From Micromonospora solifontis (GTDB lineage Bacteria; Actinomycetota; Actinomycetes; Mycobacteriales; Micromonosporaceae): a stretch of 64,000 bases of DNA. The notes under the pieces were generated by a model. It was not told the DNA's origin. It worked only from the letters and a program-made list of their open reading frames with translations, and searched no databases. Where the stretch lies: assembly GCF_003725545.1 (NCBI RefSeq), contig NZ_RJLN01000001.1, positions 109,626 through 173,625 on the forward strand, read 5' to 3'. The position numbers and the translations under genes were made by a program. Positions 55,217 to 63,487 of the stretch are shown here, piece after piece; the first letter of the stretch is position 1; each line of letters begins with the position of its first letter.

Positions 55217-56388
55217 GAGAACACCCGGCGGGAGGTGCGCAGGACCAGGACGAAGAACGGGCCGCCGAGCAGCGCGGTGACCACGCCGATCGGGATCTCG
55301 GCCGGGGCGGCGGCGGTCCGTGCGACCACGTCGGTCAGCGCCAGGAACGCCCCGCCGAAGAGCATCGACAGCGGCAGGATCACCCGGTGGCTCGACCCGG
55401 CGAGCAGCCGTACGGTGTGCGGCACGATGATGCCGACGAAGCCGATCAGGCCGGAGGCGGAGACCGCGGCGGCGGTGCCCAGCGAGGCCGCGGCGATCAG
55501 CAGGTAGCGGGAGCGCTGCGGGTGCAGCCCGAGGCTGGTGGCCTCGTCGTCGCCGACGGAGAGCACGTCCAGCTCGCGCCGGTGCAGCAGCACCACCACG
55601 GCGGTGAGCACGAAGTACGGCAGCACCAGCCGGACGTCGTGCCAGCCGGCGGTGGCCAGCCGCCCGAGCAGCCAGGAGTAGACCTGCTGGATGCTGTCGG
55701 AGTGCCGTTGCAGCAGGTACGTCTGCCCGGCGGCGAGGAACGCCGAGACCGCCACCCCGGCGAGGATCAGCGTCGCCGGTGACCGGTCCCGCCCGCCGGC
55801 CGCGCCGAGCCCGTAGGTCATGGCGACCGCGCCCAGCGACCCGACGAACGCGGCGAGCGGAATGGTGACCGGCATCCCGGTGATCGCGCCGCCCGCCCCG
55901 GCGCCCAGCGTGATGGCCGCGGTGACCGCGAGGCCGGCGCCGGCCGCGACCCCGAGCAGGTACGGGTCGGCGAGGGGGTTACGGAAGACGCCCTGGTAGC
56001 AGCCGCCGGCCAGGGCGAGCAGCCCGCCGACGAGCAGGCCGAGCACGACCCGGGGCAGGCGCAGCTCGGTGACGATGGCGATCTCCCGCTCGGTGAGCCC
56101 GCTGTCCAGGTGCACCCCGGGCAGCAGGTTGAGCAGTTCGGCGGCCACGCTGCCGGGCGGCAGGCTGACCGGGCCGAGGGAGACCCCGGCGACGAGTGCG
56201 ACCAGCACCGCGGCGATGCCGGCGAGCAACCAGCGGGTCCGCAGCCCGGCCGGCCGGACCGTCGCACCCGGTCCGGCCGGCGGCCGCCCGCCGCGCGTCA
56301 CCCGACCGCCGGACGGGGCGGCGGGCACGCCGGCGGGCCGGGACGCCTCGGGCGTCCCGGCCGGCCGGTCGGCGCGTTCCGCTGGCAC
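55213..56388 (-). CDS. btuC: Cobalamin-type ABC importer, permease (FecCD family)
   Basis: 391 aa with about ten helices. Family motifs: RLPRVVLGLLVGGLLALAGGCYQGVFRNPLADPYLLG in part, and ASGLIGFVGIIVPHTVRLLAG in part near the ATPase contact. The first about 55 residues are a Pro/Arg-rich cytoplasmic extension (VPAERADRPAGTPEASRPA). GTG 56388 starts nine bases after the binding-protein stop. An internal start would shorten the extension but keep all helices. Confidence 0.88.
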   Translation of the reverse strand: MPAERADRPAGTPEASRPAGVPAAPSGGRVTRGGRPPAGPGATVRPAGLRTRWLLAGIAAVLVALVAGVSLGPVSLPPGSVAAELLNLLPGVHLDSGLTEREIAIVTELRLPRVVLGLLVGGLLALAGGCYQGVFRNPLADPYLLGVAAGAGLAVTAAITLGAGAGGAITGMPVTIPLAAFVGSLGAVAMTYGLGAAGGRDRSPATLILAGVAVSAFLAAGQTYLLQRHSDSIQQVYSWLLGRLATAGWHDVRLVLPYFVLTAVVVLLHRRELDVLSVGDDEATSLGLHPQRSRYLLIAAASLGTAAAVSASGLIGFVGIIVPHTVRLLAGSSHRVILPLSMLFGGAFLALTDVVARTAAAPAEIPIGVVTALLGGPFFVLVLRTSRRVFS

Positions 56389-56396
56389 GGTCCGGT

Positions 56397-57335
56397 TCAG
56401 GCCGGGACCTTGGCGGTGGCGTCGACGATCGCCTTGACCAGGTCGACCACGCGCGGGCCCCAGCGGGAGGCGATGTCGTCGTCCAGCGCGACGATCTGGT
56501 TGTGCTTCACCGCGTTGACGCCGGCCCAGCCGCTCCGGGCCTTGACGGTGTCCGGGGTCTGCTTGCAGCACTTGGTGTCGGCGAGGAAGACGAAGTCGGG
56601 GTTCGCCTTGACGATGACCTCCTGGGAGAGCTGCGGGTAGCCGCCGTGCTTACCGTCGGCGTCCGCCGGGTCGGCGATGTTCTCCAGCCCGGCGAGGGCG
56701 TAGATCGAGCCGATGAAGGTCTTGCTGGTGACGCTGTACAGCTCCGGGCCCAGCTCGTGGTAGTAGGTGAGCTTCGCGGCCCGCTTGGGCAGGTCCTTGG
56801 TGAGGGCGGCGATGTCGTTCTTCATCTTCGTCGTGACGGCGTCGGCCTCGGCCGGGTGACCGGTGAGCTTGCCGAGGTCGGTGATCTGCTGGTACGTGTC
56901 GTCCAGCGTGGCCGCCGCCGGGGTGAGCAGCACCGGGATCTTCAGCGTGGTGAGCTGGTCGATGATCTTGTTGGTGTCGTTGGCGAGCACCACCAGGTCG
57001 GGGCTCTTGCCGGCGATCGCCTCGGCGTTCGGCTGGTAGCCGGAGAGGTCACTCTTCGGGGCCTCCGCCGGGTAGTTCGACTGGTCGTCCACGGCGGTGA
57101 CCTGCTTGCCGGCGCCGATGGCGAAGAGCATCTCGGTCGCGGTGGGCGAGAGCGAGACGATCTTCTCGGGGCGCTTCTCCAGGGTCAGCTTGCCGACGGT
57201 GACCGGGAAGGTGGCGGCCGCCGAGCCGCTGCCGGCGGCGGGGGTGTCGGTCGAGGTCTGCTCGGCGCAGGCGCCGAGGAGAAGCGCGCCGACCGCGAGG
57301 GCGGCGGCGAAGAGCCGGGGGGTACGTCTGGACAT
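56397..57335 (-). CDS. btuF: Cobalamin-type substrate-binding lipoprotein
   Basis: 312 aa, lipoprotein signal with lipobox LLGAC (Cys23). Two-lobed TroA/BtuF-like fold, with the typical KIVSLSPTATEMLFAIGAG and NPDFVFLAD, SGWAGVNAVKHNQIVALDDD in part. The start ATG 57335 follows AGGAGGATCG. It is the first gene of a three-gene importer operon behind a cobalamin riboswitch, which strongly supports B12 or cobinamide binding. Confidence 0.9.
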   Translation of the reverse strand: MSRRTPRLFAAALAVGALLLGACAEQTSTDTPAAGSGSAAATFPVTVGKLTLEKRPEKIVSLSPTATEMLFAIGAGKQVTAVDDQSNYPAEAPKSDLSGYQPNAEAIAGKSPDLVVLANDTNKIIDQLTTLKIPVLLTPAAATLDDTYQQITDLGKLTGHPAEADAVTTKMKNDIAALTKDLPKRAAKLTYYHELGPELYSVTSKTFIGSIYALAGLENIADPADADGKHGGYPQLSQEVIVKANPDFVFLADTKCCKQTPDTVKARSGWAGVNAVKHNQIVALDDDIASRWGPRVVDLVKAIVDATAKVPA

Positions 57336-57340
57336 CGATC

Positions 57341-57358
57341 CTCCTGTCGGTCGAGGAG
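57341..57358 (-). promoter_or_regulatory. Possible Shine-Dalgarno-masking hairpin of the btuF leader
   Basis: The ribosome site AGGAG (57345-57341) can pair with CTCCT (57358-57354) across an 8-nt loop. This offers a way for the upstream riboswitch to control translation. The stem is short (5 bp). Confidence 0.5.
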
Positions 57359-57433
57359 CGTGGTGCTTCGCCGACAGGGAGCGCCCGGGGCGGCCCGTCC
57401 GCGAGGCGCCCTTCCTCGAGAGCGCGTGTCGCG

Positions 57434-57556
57434 ACCGACCGCAGGCGACCTGGCTCGTCCCCGCTCCCGGTGGCGGCCGGAGGCCGACGCCGTGCGGGGC
57501 ATCACAGTTGCGGGACAGCGCCGGTTTCGCACCGGCTTCGCTGCGGGTTGGTCGGT
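57434..57556 (-). ncRNA. Cobalamin riboswitch aptamer
   Basis: The minus strand contains the conserved core GAAGCCGGTGCGAAACCGGC, followed by GCTGTCCCGCAACTGTGATG, and a B12 box GCCAGGTCGCCTGC at 57454-57441. Outer ends ACCGACC (57556-57550) and GGTCGGT (57440-57434) pair as P1. It lies about 100 nt upstream of btuF. Binding of adenosylcobalamin would lower expression of the importer. Confidence 0.95.
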
Positions 57557-57711
57557 AGCACCGTAGCGCACGACCAGCGGAGACCATCCGGACGGGAGGG
57601 GAAGGGGCGATTCCCGGCCCGGCAATGATTTTCCATGCGTTGACCTCTGGCGAAACTTCCCTCCAGGCGCGACAGTGAACGGCAACGATGTCGTCAACCT
57701 GTGGAGTTCAC
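57557..57711. other. Divergent promoter region between the btuF leader and the C39-like gene
   Basis: About 155 bp between the riboswitch and the exported protease gene. It is less GC-rich around 57620-57660 (AATGATTTTCCATGCGTTGA) and probably contains a promoter. No operator was recognised. Confidence 0.4.
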
Positions 57712-59052
57712 ATGGCCAGACCAGCACTGCGCGCGGTCGCCCTCGCCGGCGTCGCCGCACTCGCCCTGTTCGGCGTGACGGCACCCGCCCGCGCCGACAA
57801 CAACCTGCCCGTCGTGGCCCACGACGAGCAGATCACCTTCCAGGAGTTCTCGAAGTACCCGGACTGGCAGACCGGCACCCACCAGGGCACCTACGCCATC
57901 CCGGGGCACCGGACCGGGATCACCATCGACCAACCGGCCGGCACCACCGACTTCACCGACGAACACACCGGCACCACCCGCAGCTGGGAGTACGCCACCT
58001 GGACCTCGCCCGAACAGCGGATCGGCTTCGACGCCACCGAACTGGTGGCCTCGTGGAACGCCCAGACCCCGCCCGGCACCTGGATCCAGGTCGAACTGCA
58101 CGGCACGTACAACACCGGGACGCAGACCCCCTGGTACGTGATGGGCCGCTGGGCCTCCGGCGACCAGGACATCAAGCGGGCCACCCTGGACGGACAGGGT
58201 GACCCCTGGTCGACCATCTGGACCGACACCTTCTCCATCGACGACGCCGACGCCGGGGTGCTGCTGCGGTCGTACCAGCTCCGGCTGACCCTCTACCGGG
58301 CGCCGGGGCAGGCCGCCTCGCCGCGGGTCTGGATGCTTGGCGCGATGAGCTCGAACGTGCCGGACCGGTTCACCGTCACCCCGAGCAAGGGCGGGATCGC
58401 CTGGGGCACCGAACTGCCCGTGCCCCGCTACTCGCAGAACATCCACCGTGGTGAGTACCCGGAGTACGACAACGGTGGCGAGGCCTGGTGCTCGCCGACC
58501 TCCACCGAGATGGTGGTCGAGTACTGGGGCCGCAAGCCCACGGCGGAGGACACCGCCTGGGTCGACCCGAGCTACGCCGACCCCACGGTCGACCACGCCG
58601 CCCGGATGACCTACGACTACGAGTACGAAGGCGCCGGCAACTGGCCGTTCAACACCGCGTACGCGGCCAGCTTCCCCGGCCTCGACGCGCGGGTCACCCG
58701 GCTGCACTCGCTGGACGAGGTGGAACGCTTCATCAAGGCGGGCATCCCGGTCGTCACCTCGCAGTCCTTCCTGGCCGAGGAGCTGGACGGGGCGAACTAC
58801 GGCACCTCCGGGCACCTGTTCGTGGTCGTCGGCTTCACCGCCGACGGCGACGTGATCGTCAACGACCCGGCCTCGTCCTCCGACGAGGCGGTGCGCAACG
58901 TCTACAAGCGGTCCCAGTTCGAGCAGATCTGGCTGCGCACCAAGCGGCACCGGGCGAACGGCAGCGTGGCCGGCGGCTCGGGCGGGATCGCGTACCTGAT
59001 CAAGCCGGCGGACCGGCCCTGGCCGGTCGTGCCGGGCTCGACCAACTGGTGA
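57712..59052 (+). CDS. Exported C39-like cysteine peptidase
   Basis: 446 aa. Signal peptide (residues 1-28, ending APARADN), an N-terminal beta-rich domain (about 35-230), and a C39-like papain-fold domain (240-435) with Cys260 (GEAWCSPTSTEMV), His368 (SGHLFVVVGF) and Asn384/Asp385 (VNDPASSS). Proteins of this kind are secreted in many actinobacteria; the substrate is unknown. ATG 57712 follows GTGGAG. It is flanked by a hairpin at its 3' end. Confidence 0.82.
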   Translation: MARPALRAVALAGVAALALFGVTAPARADNNLPVVAHDEQITFQEFSKYPDWQTGTHQGTYAIPGHRTGITIDQPAGTTDFTDEHTGTTRSWEYATWTSPEQRIGFDATELVASWNAQTPPGTWIQVELHGTYNTGTQTPWYVMGRWASGDQDIKRATLDGQGDPWSTIWTDTFSIDDADAGVLLRSYQLRLTLYRAPGQAASPRVWMLGAMSSNVPDRFTVTPSKGGIAWGTELPVPRYSQNIHRGEYPEYDNGGEAWCSPTSTEMVVEYWGRKPTAEDTAWVDPSYADPTVDHAARMTYDYEYEGAGNWPFNTAYAASFPGLDARVTRLHSLDEVERFIKAGIPVVTSQSFLAEELDGANYGTSGHLFVVVGFTADGDVIVNDPASSSDEAVRNVYKRSQFEQIWLRTKRHRANGSVAGGSGGIAYLIKPADRPWPVVPGSTNW

Positions 59053-59055
59053 CCG

Positions 59056-59099
59056 GACGGGCCCGGCGCGATCCCCTCGGGGGCCGCGCCGGGTCCGTC
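59056..59099. terminator. Hairpin at convergent gene ends
   Basis: Arms GACGGGCCCGGCGCG (59056-59070) and 59085-59099 are 15 bp with a single G-T wobble pair; the loop is 14 nt. Situated between the C39-like gene and a minus-strand membrane protein gene, it may serve both. Confidence 0.85.
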
Positions 59100-59103
59100 G
59101 GCC

Positions 59104-59592
59104 TCAGCCCTGGACCGGCTTGCGGGCGAGCCGGTCGATGGCGGCCTCGTCCTCGTCCGGACGCCGGCGCCCGAGGACCGTCCGGACGATCAGGACCACC
59201 CAGGCGACCGCGGCCAGCGCGCCGCCCACGGTGAAGCCGGTGACCAGCAGCCAGGTGTTGCCGCCGGTGGTGGCGAAGACGCCCTTGCCGGCCCCGGTGT
59301 CGCGGGCCGCCGCGGTGCCGCCCGTGGTCAGGCCCGCCGGGTCGTCGAAGAGGATGACGTCCCTGCGCGCGGCGCCGCCGTCGGTCGGGACGAAGTCGCC
59401 GTGCCAGGTGCAGCTCCGCTTGCCGCACTCCTCGCGGACGGCGGTGAAGGTGCCGGGCGTGCCGGCCCCGGACTTCGCCCGCCACGCCGGAGCCACGTCC
59501 GGTGCGGCGAAGGCCACCCCCAGCACCGCGATGACCGGCAGGCCGACCCAGAGGAAGAACTTCATCCGCCAACTGCTGATCTTCTCGAACAC
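59104..59592 (-). CDS. Membrane protein of unknown function
   Basis: 162 aa with helices at about residues 10-30 and 115-138, and an external region between them containing two cysteines (EECGKRSCTWHGDF) likely to form a disulfide. The CxxxxxCxWxG pattern is seen in other actinobacterial two-helix membrane proteins. GTG 59592. It is 64 bp after the DUF4229-like gene on the same strand, so the same operon is possible. Confidence 0.68.
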   Translation of the reverse strand: MFEKISSWRMKFFLWVGLPVIAVLGVAFAAPDVAPAWRAKSGAGTPGTFTAVREECGKRSCTWHGDFVPTDGGAARRDVILFDDPAGLTTGGTAAARDTGAGKGVFATTGGNTWLLVTGFTVGGALAAVAWVVLIVRTVLGRRRPDEDEAAIDRLARKPVQG

Positions 59593-59656
59593 GGGAAGCG
59601 ACCCTAGCCGGGATCGGCCACCGTCGCTGCCCCGTCTCCCCGGCCGGACGGCCGGA

Positions 59657-59941
59657 TCAGCTCCGGCGCTCGCCCTCGCCGTCGTCGGCGGGCCGGTCGT
59701 CGTCGCCGGCGAGCGCGGAGCGCAGCCGCTCCTTCTCCGCCCGGCGCCGCTCCGCCGCCTCGGCCATCTCCCCGGCCATCTCGTCCCGCCAGCCCTTGAG
59801 CAGGAAGAACGAGAGCGCGGCCGAGAAGACCAGCGCCAGCATCAGCCGCAGGAACATGTTCATCTCGACGAACCAGAGGGCCGCCAGCACGGCGACGAAC
59901 AACCCGATCCGGCCCAGCGTGTACTTGACCGCCGCGCTCAA
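59657..59941 (-). CDS. DUF4229-like small membrane protein
   Basis: 94 aa, beginning LSAAVKYTLGRIGLFVAVLAALWF, with two helices and a charged C-terminal region (EMAEAAERRRAEKERLRSAL). This is the typical arrangement of DUF4229 proteins of unknown function. The start is TTG 59941, with GGAG seven bases before. An ATG nearby is in another frame. It follows the upstream membrane-protein gene by 26 bp. Confidence 0.65.
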   Translation of the reverse strand: MSAAVKYTLGRIGLFVAVLAALWFVEMNMFLRLMLALVFSAALSFFLLKGWRDEMAGEMAEAAERRRAEKERLRSALAGDDDRPADDGEGERRS

Positions 59942-59967
59942 GCTCGTACTCCATTCTCCGTCACGGC

Positions 59968-60396
59968 TCAGCCCGTCCGCCGGGCCAGCCAGTGCACGCC
60001 AGGAAACCAGACCACCGCGTAGACCACGGTGAAGGCCGTCGCGGCCAGCGCACCGGAGACCAGCGGCGGCAGCCCGGCGGCCAGGCCGGCCGCCAGCAGC
60101 CCCGCGAGCACCCCGAGCGCGATCCCGGCCAGCGCCGCCACCACCCGGGCCGCGCCGAACTCCCACGCCCGGAAGTCGTCCCAGAAGAGCCAGACCGGGA
60201 GGATGACGGCCAGCCAGCCGTTGGTCCGCCCGAAGCCGCCCGCGCCCATGGTGGCGAACGCCCACTCGAAGAGCACCAGCGCCAGCACCCCGATCACCAG
60301 GCCGGCGAGGCTCACCCCGAGCAGGTCGCCCAGGGTCAGGATGCGCCCCTCGGCGTCCCGCCGGGGGAAGCCACGCTGCTGCTCCTCGGTGCTCAT
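59968..60396 (-). CDS. Small integral membrane protein
   Basis: 142 aa with four predicted helices (about residues 25-47, 57-72, 85-107, 112-135) and a charged N-terminus (MSTEEQQRGFPRRDAEGR). No family recognised. It begins ten bases after mqnE and precedes the DUF4229-like gene, so these genes probably form one operon. Whether it relates to menaquinone synthesis is unknown. Confidence 0.75.
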   Translation of the reverse strand: MSTEEQQRGFPRRDAEGRILTLGDLLGVSLAGLVIGVLALVLFEWAFATMGAGGFGRTNGWLAVILPVWLFWDDFRAWEFGAARVVAALAGIALGVLAGLLAAGLAAGLPPLVSGALAATAFTVVYAVVWFPGVHWLARRTG

Positions 60397-60406
60397 CGGC
60401 GCGCGG

Positions 60407-61576
60407 TCAGGCCCAGACCTGCTGCGGCTCGGCGCGCCGCTCGTCCAGCGACGGGGCCGCGTCGTACTCGCGGACGGTCTCGTAGCGGGTGTTCCGCTCG
60501 ACCGGGCGGAACCCGGCGTCCCAGATCAGGTGCAGCAGGTCGTCCCGGTGCATGGTGTTCGGCGTGCCGTACGAGTCGGCGTCGTGGGTGATCTTGTATT
60601 CCACGACGGAGCCGTCCAGGTCGTCCACACCGAAGTTCAACGACAGCTGGGCCACCGAGAGACCGTGCATCACCCAGAAGCACTTCACGTGCGGCACGTT
60701 GTCGAAGAGCAGCCGGGAGACCGCGAAGGTCTTCAGCGACTCCGCCGGCGCGGCCATCGTGGTCCGGTCCTGGATCCGGTTACGGATCTTGCCGTCCGCC
60801 GAGTCGACGAAGTCGTGCTGGTAGCGCAGCGGGATGAAGACCTGGAAGCCGCCCGTCTCGTCCTGCAGCTCGCGCAGCCGCAGCACGTGGTCGACCCGGT
60901 GCCGGGGCTCCTCGATGTGGCCGTAGAGCATGGTCGACGGGGTCTTCATGCCCTTCGCGTGGGCCAGCCGGTGGATCCGCGACCAGTCCTCCCAGTGGCA
61001 GGCGTGGTCGACGATGTGCTGCCGGACCTCCCAGTCGAAGATCTCCGCGCCGCCGCCGGTCAGCGACTCCAGGCCGGCGTCCATCAGCTCGTCGAGGATC
61101 TCGTCCGCGCTCAGCCCGCTGATCTTCTCGAACCACTGCACCTCGGTCGCGGTGAACGCCTTGAGGTTGACCTTGGGCAGCGCGGCCTTCAGCTCGCGCA
61201 GCACCTTCGGGTAGTAGCGCCAGGGCAGGGTCGGGTGCAGGCCGTTGACGATGTGCAGCTCGGTGAGCTGCTCGTCCTCCATCTCCTTGGCCTTGCGGAC
61301 GGCCTCGTCGATACGCATCGTGTAGGCGTCCTTCTCCCCCGGCTTGCGCTGGAAGGAGCAGTACGCGCACGACGCGGAGCAGACGTTGGTCAGGTTGAGG
61401 TGCCGGTTGACGTTGAACATCACCCGGTCGCCGTTCAGCTCGGTGCGCTTGTGGTGGGCCAGCCGCCCCAGCCAGGCGAGGTCGTCGCTCTCGTACAGGG
61501 CGATCCCGTCGGCGCGGGTCAGCCGCTCCCCCGCGTAGACCTTCGCCTCGAGCTCGCGCTTGAGTCCGGCGTCCAT
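60407..61576 (-). CDS. mqnE: Aminofutalosine synthase (radical SAM)
   Basis: 389-aa radical SAM enzyme joining the MqnA product to adenosine to form aminofutalosine. Cluster cysteines Cys66-X3-Cys70-X2-Cys73 (NVCSASCAYCSFQRK). Typical segments: ELHIVNGLHPTLPWRYYPKVL in part, FTATEVQWFEKISGLSADEIL in part, SLTGGGAEIF, TMLYGHIEEPRHRVDHVLRLR in part. GLHPxLPW and GGGAEIF separate MqnE from MqnC. ATG 61576. It is the first gene of a short minus-strand operon, divergent from the NlpC/P60 gene. Confidence 0.93.
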   Translation of the reverse strand: MDAGLKRELEAKVYAGERLTRADGIALYESDDLAWLGRLAHHKRTELNGDRVMFNVNRHLNLTNVCSASCAYCSFQRKPGEKDAYTMRIDEAVRKAKEMEDEQLTELHIVNGLHPTLPWRYYPKVLRELKAALPKVNLKAFTATEVQWFEKISGLSADEILDELMDAGLESLTGGGAEIFDWEVRQHIVDHACHWEDWSRIHRLAHAKGMKTPSTMLYGHIEEPRHRVDHVLRLRELQDETGGFQVFIPLRYQHDFVDSADGKIRNRIQDRTTMAAPAESLKTFAVSRLLFDNVPHVKCFWVMHGLSVAQLSLNFGVDDLDGSVVEYKITHDADSYGTPNTMHRDDLLHLIWDAGFRPVERNTRYETVREYDAAPSLDERRAEPQQVWA

Positions 61577-61816
61577 CGAAAGCCACGTCCCTTCCACCTG
61601 CGGTCCGGTCGAGCGTACGTCGCTACCCCGACCGGCCGGCGGCCCGGTCAACCGCAGCGACCCACTTCACCGGACGACCGGTCGACCGTCACCCTCCGCG
61701 CATCGACATCCCTGGCTCGGTGAGGTAAGACATGATGGGGCGGAACTCACACTGGTACCGTCCCGGTTCACCGCGCACACCCAGCGCGGGAGGCACCAGA
61801 CCGGACGGGGAGCGGA
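61577..61816. other. Divergent intergenic region between mqnE and NlpC/P60 gene
   Basis: 240 bp holding two promoters. NlpC/P60 genes are often preceded by a c-di-AMP riboswitch in actinobacteria; its conserved segments were looked for and not found here. No other structure could be supported. Confidence 0.45.
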
Positions 61817-63376
61817 ATGGTCGACAGCAGGCGGGGCCGACGGCAGCGACGCGGAGGCCCGGTGATCTCTCCGGTGCTACGCCCGAAGCTCTGGTCCGCC
61901 CTGCTCGGCGTCGTGGCCGCCGCCGCGATCGCCACCCCCTCCTGGGCCGACCCGCTGCCCGACACGGTTCCCGACACCGGGCTCCGGCCGCCCCAGATCA
62001 GCCTGCAGATCCCCGGCCTGACCGGGCAGACCCCGGGCGGGCTCGGCACCACGCCGGGCGCCACCACCCCGGGCGACGGCCCGCTGATCGCCCAGATCAA
62101 CCAGGCCGACGCGCTCGTCGCCCAGCTCGGTGAGTCCCTGGAGCAGCTGCAGGGCGAGCGCGACGCCGCGCAGGCCCAGCTCGCCCTGGACGCCGCCGCC
62201 CTCCAGCAGGCCCGGGACGCGCTCGCCCAGGCGCAGGAGCGGGCGAGGAACGCCGCCGCCGACGCGGTCAAGGCCGACGCCGCGCTGCCGCCCGGGCAGT
62301 TCGGCTCCGACCTGCGTCAGCTCGACGCCCTCCAGCGGATCACCCGGGGCGACAAGGCGCAGGGGGCGACCACCGCCGTCGACGGCGAGGTCGCCCGGGC
62401 CACCGCCGCGGAGCAGATGGCCCGGGAGGCGTACTCCGCGACCGAGCGGCGGGTGGCCGACAAGGTCGCCGAGTACACCCGGGTCGAGGGGGAGCTGCAC
62501 AAGCAGGAGGCCGCCCTGCTCCAGCTGCGCAAGGACAACGCCGCGCAGCTGCTCGAGATCGAGCGCCGGGCGGAGGCCGCCGAGCAGCAGCTCGGCAGCT
62601 CCTACGTGAGCAACCAGAGCGTCAGCGGGCTGGTCGCGCACCCGACGGCGCTGGCCGCCGTGCGCTACGCCCTCGCCCAGCTCGGCGACCCCTACCTGTG
62701 GGCCGCCGAGGGGCCGGACCGCTTCGACTGCTCCGGCCTGATGCTCGCGTCCTACCAGGCGGCCGGCTACGACGGCCTGCCCCGGGTCTCTCGCGACCAG
62801 TACTACGCCACCCGTTCCCGGACCGTCGACCCGAACGCGCTCCTCCCGGGCGACCTGCTCTTCTTCGCCTCCAGCAGCAGCTGGACGAGCATCCACCACG
62901 TCGCCATGTACATCGGCAACGGAAAGATGGTCGAGGCGCCGCGGACCGGGGACGTCGTCAAGATCTCGGGCGTCCGGTGGAGCCGGCTCTTCGCCGCCAC
63001 CCGGGTGGTCGGCGCCGTGCCCGCCCCGGCCACGCCCACCCCGGCGCCGACGCCCAGCCCGTCGAAGACGCCGAAGCCGACCCCCACGCCCACCGCCACG
63101 GGCACCGCCAAGCCGACGCACACGCCGTCGCCGACGCCGACCACCGGCAGCCCGAGCCCGTCGGCCTCACCGTCGCCGAGCGAGTCGCCGACGCCGACGC
63201 CGAGCCCGTCCGGGTCGCCGTCGCCGACCGGCGCGGCGACCAGCGACCCGAGCCCGACGAACACCTCCGCCGAGCCGACCAACAGCGCCGCCGAGCCGAC
63301 CGACAGCGCCGCCAGCTCCGACCCGTCGAGCAGCACGGTGCAGAGCGCCTCGTCCACTCCGAGCAGCGGTAGCTGA
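61817..63376 (+). CDS. NlpC/P60 peptidoglycan hydrolase with coiled coil
   Basis: 519 aa. Signal anchor at about residues 20-44, a coiled coil (about 90-260, Ala/Gln/Glu-rich) and the NlpC/P60 domain (275-400) with Cys305 ([10 protein letters not shown]) and His361 ([11 protein letters not shown]). It resembles RipA-type endopeptidases that cut peptide stems during growth and division; the coiled coil typically autoinhibits or recruits regulators. The last about 115 residues are a Pro/Thr/Ser-rich tail. ATG 61817 follows GGGGAG. Confidence 0.9.
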   Translation: MVDSRRGRRQRRGGPVISPVLRPKLWSALLGVVAAAAIATPSWADPLPDTVPDTGLRPPQISLQIPGLTGQTPGGLGTTPGATTPGDGPLIAQINQADALVAQLGESLEQLQGERDAAQAQLALDAAALQQARDALAQAQERARNAAADAVKADAALPPGQFGSDLRQLDALQRITRGDKAQGATTAVDGEVARATAAEQMAREAYSATERRVADKVAEYTRVEGELHKQEAALLQLRKDNAAQLLEIERRAEAAEQQLGSSYVSNQSVSGLVAHPTALAAVRYALAQLGDPYLWAAEGPDRFDCSGLMLASYQAAGYDGLPRVSRDQYYATRSRTVDPNALLPGDLLFFASSSSWTSIHHVAMYIGNGKMVEAPRTGDVVKISGVRWSRLFAATRVVGAVPAPATPTPAPTPSPSKTPKPTPTPTATGTAKPTHTPSPTPTTGSPSPSASPSPSESPTPTPSPSGSPSPTGAATSDPSPTNTSAEPTNSAAEPTDSAASSDPSSSTVQSASSTPSSGS

Positions 63377-63487
63377 CCAACCGTCCACTCCGACTGTGCT
63401 GCCGCGCCGGAATGTGGCACGGTGAGATCCAGGCACTCCCGACCGACGCCACGGTCCGGGGGCGAGCGTGGCCGTGGAGGGGCGAGC

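Noticed and set aside
61577..61816. c-di-AMP (ydaO) riboswitch before the NlpC/P60 gene
   Set aside because: The conserved segments of that riboswitch are not visible in the 240-bp region.
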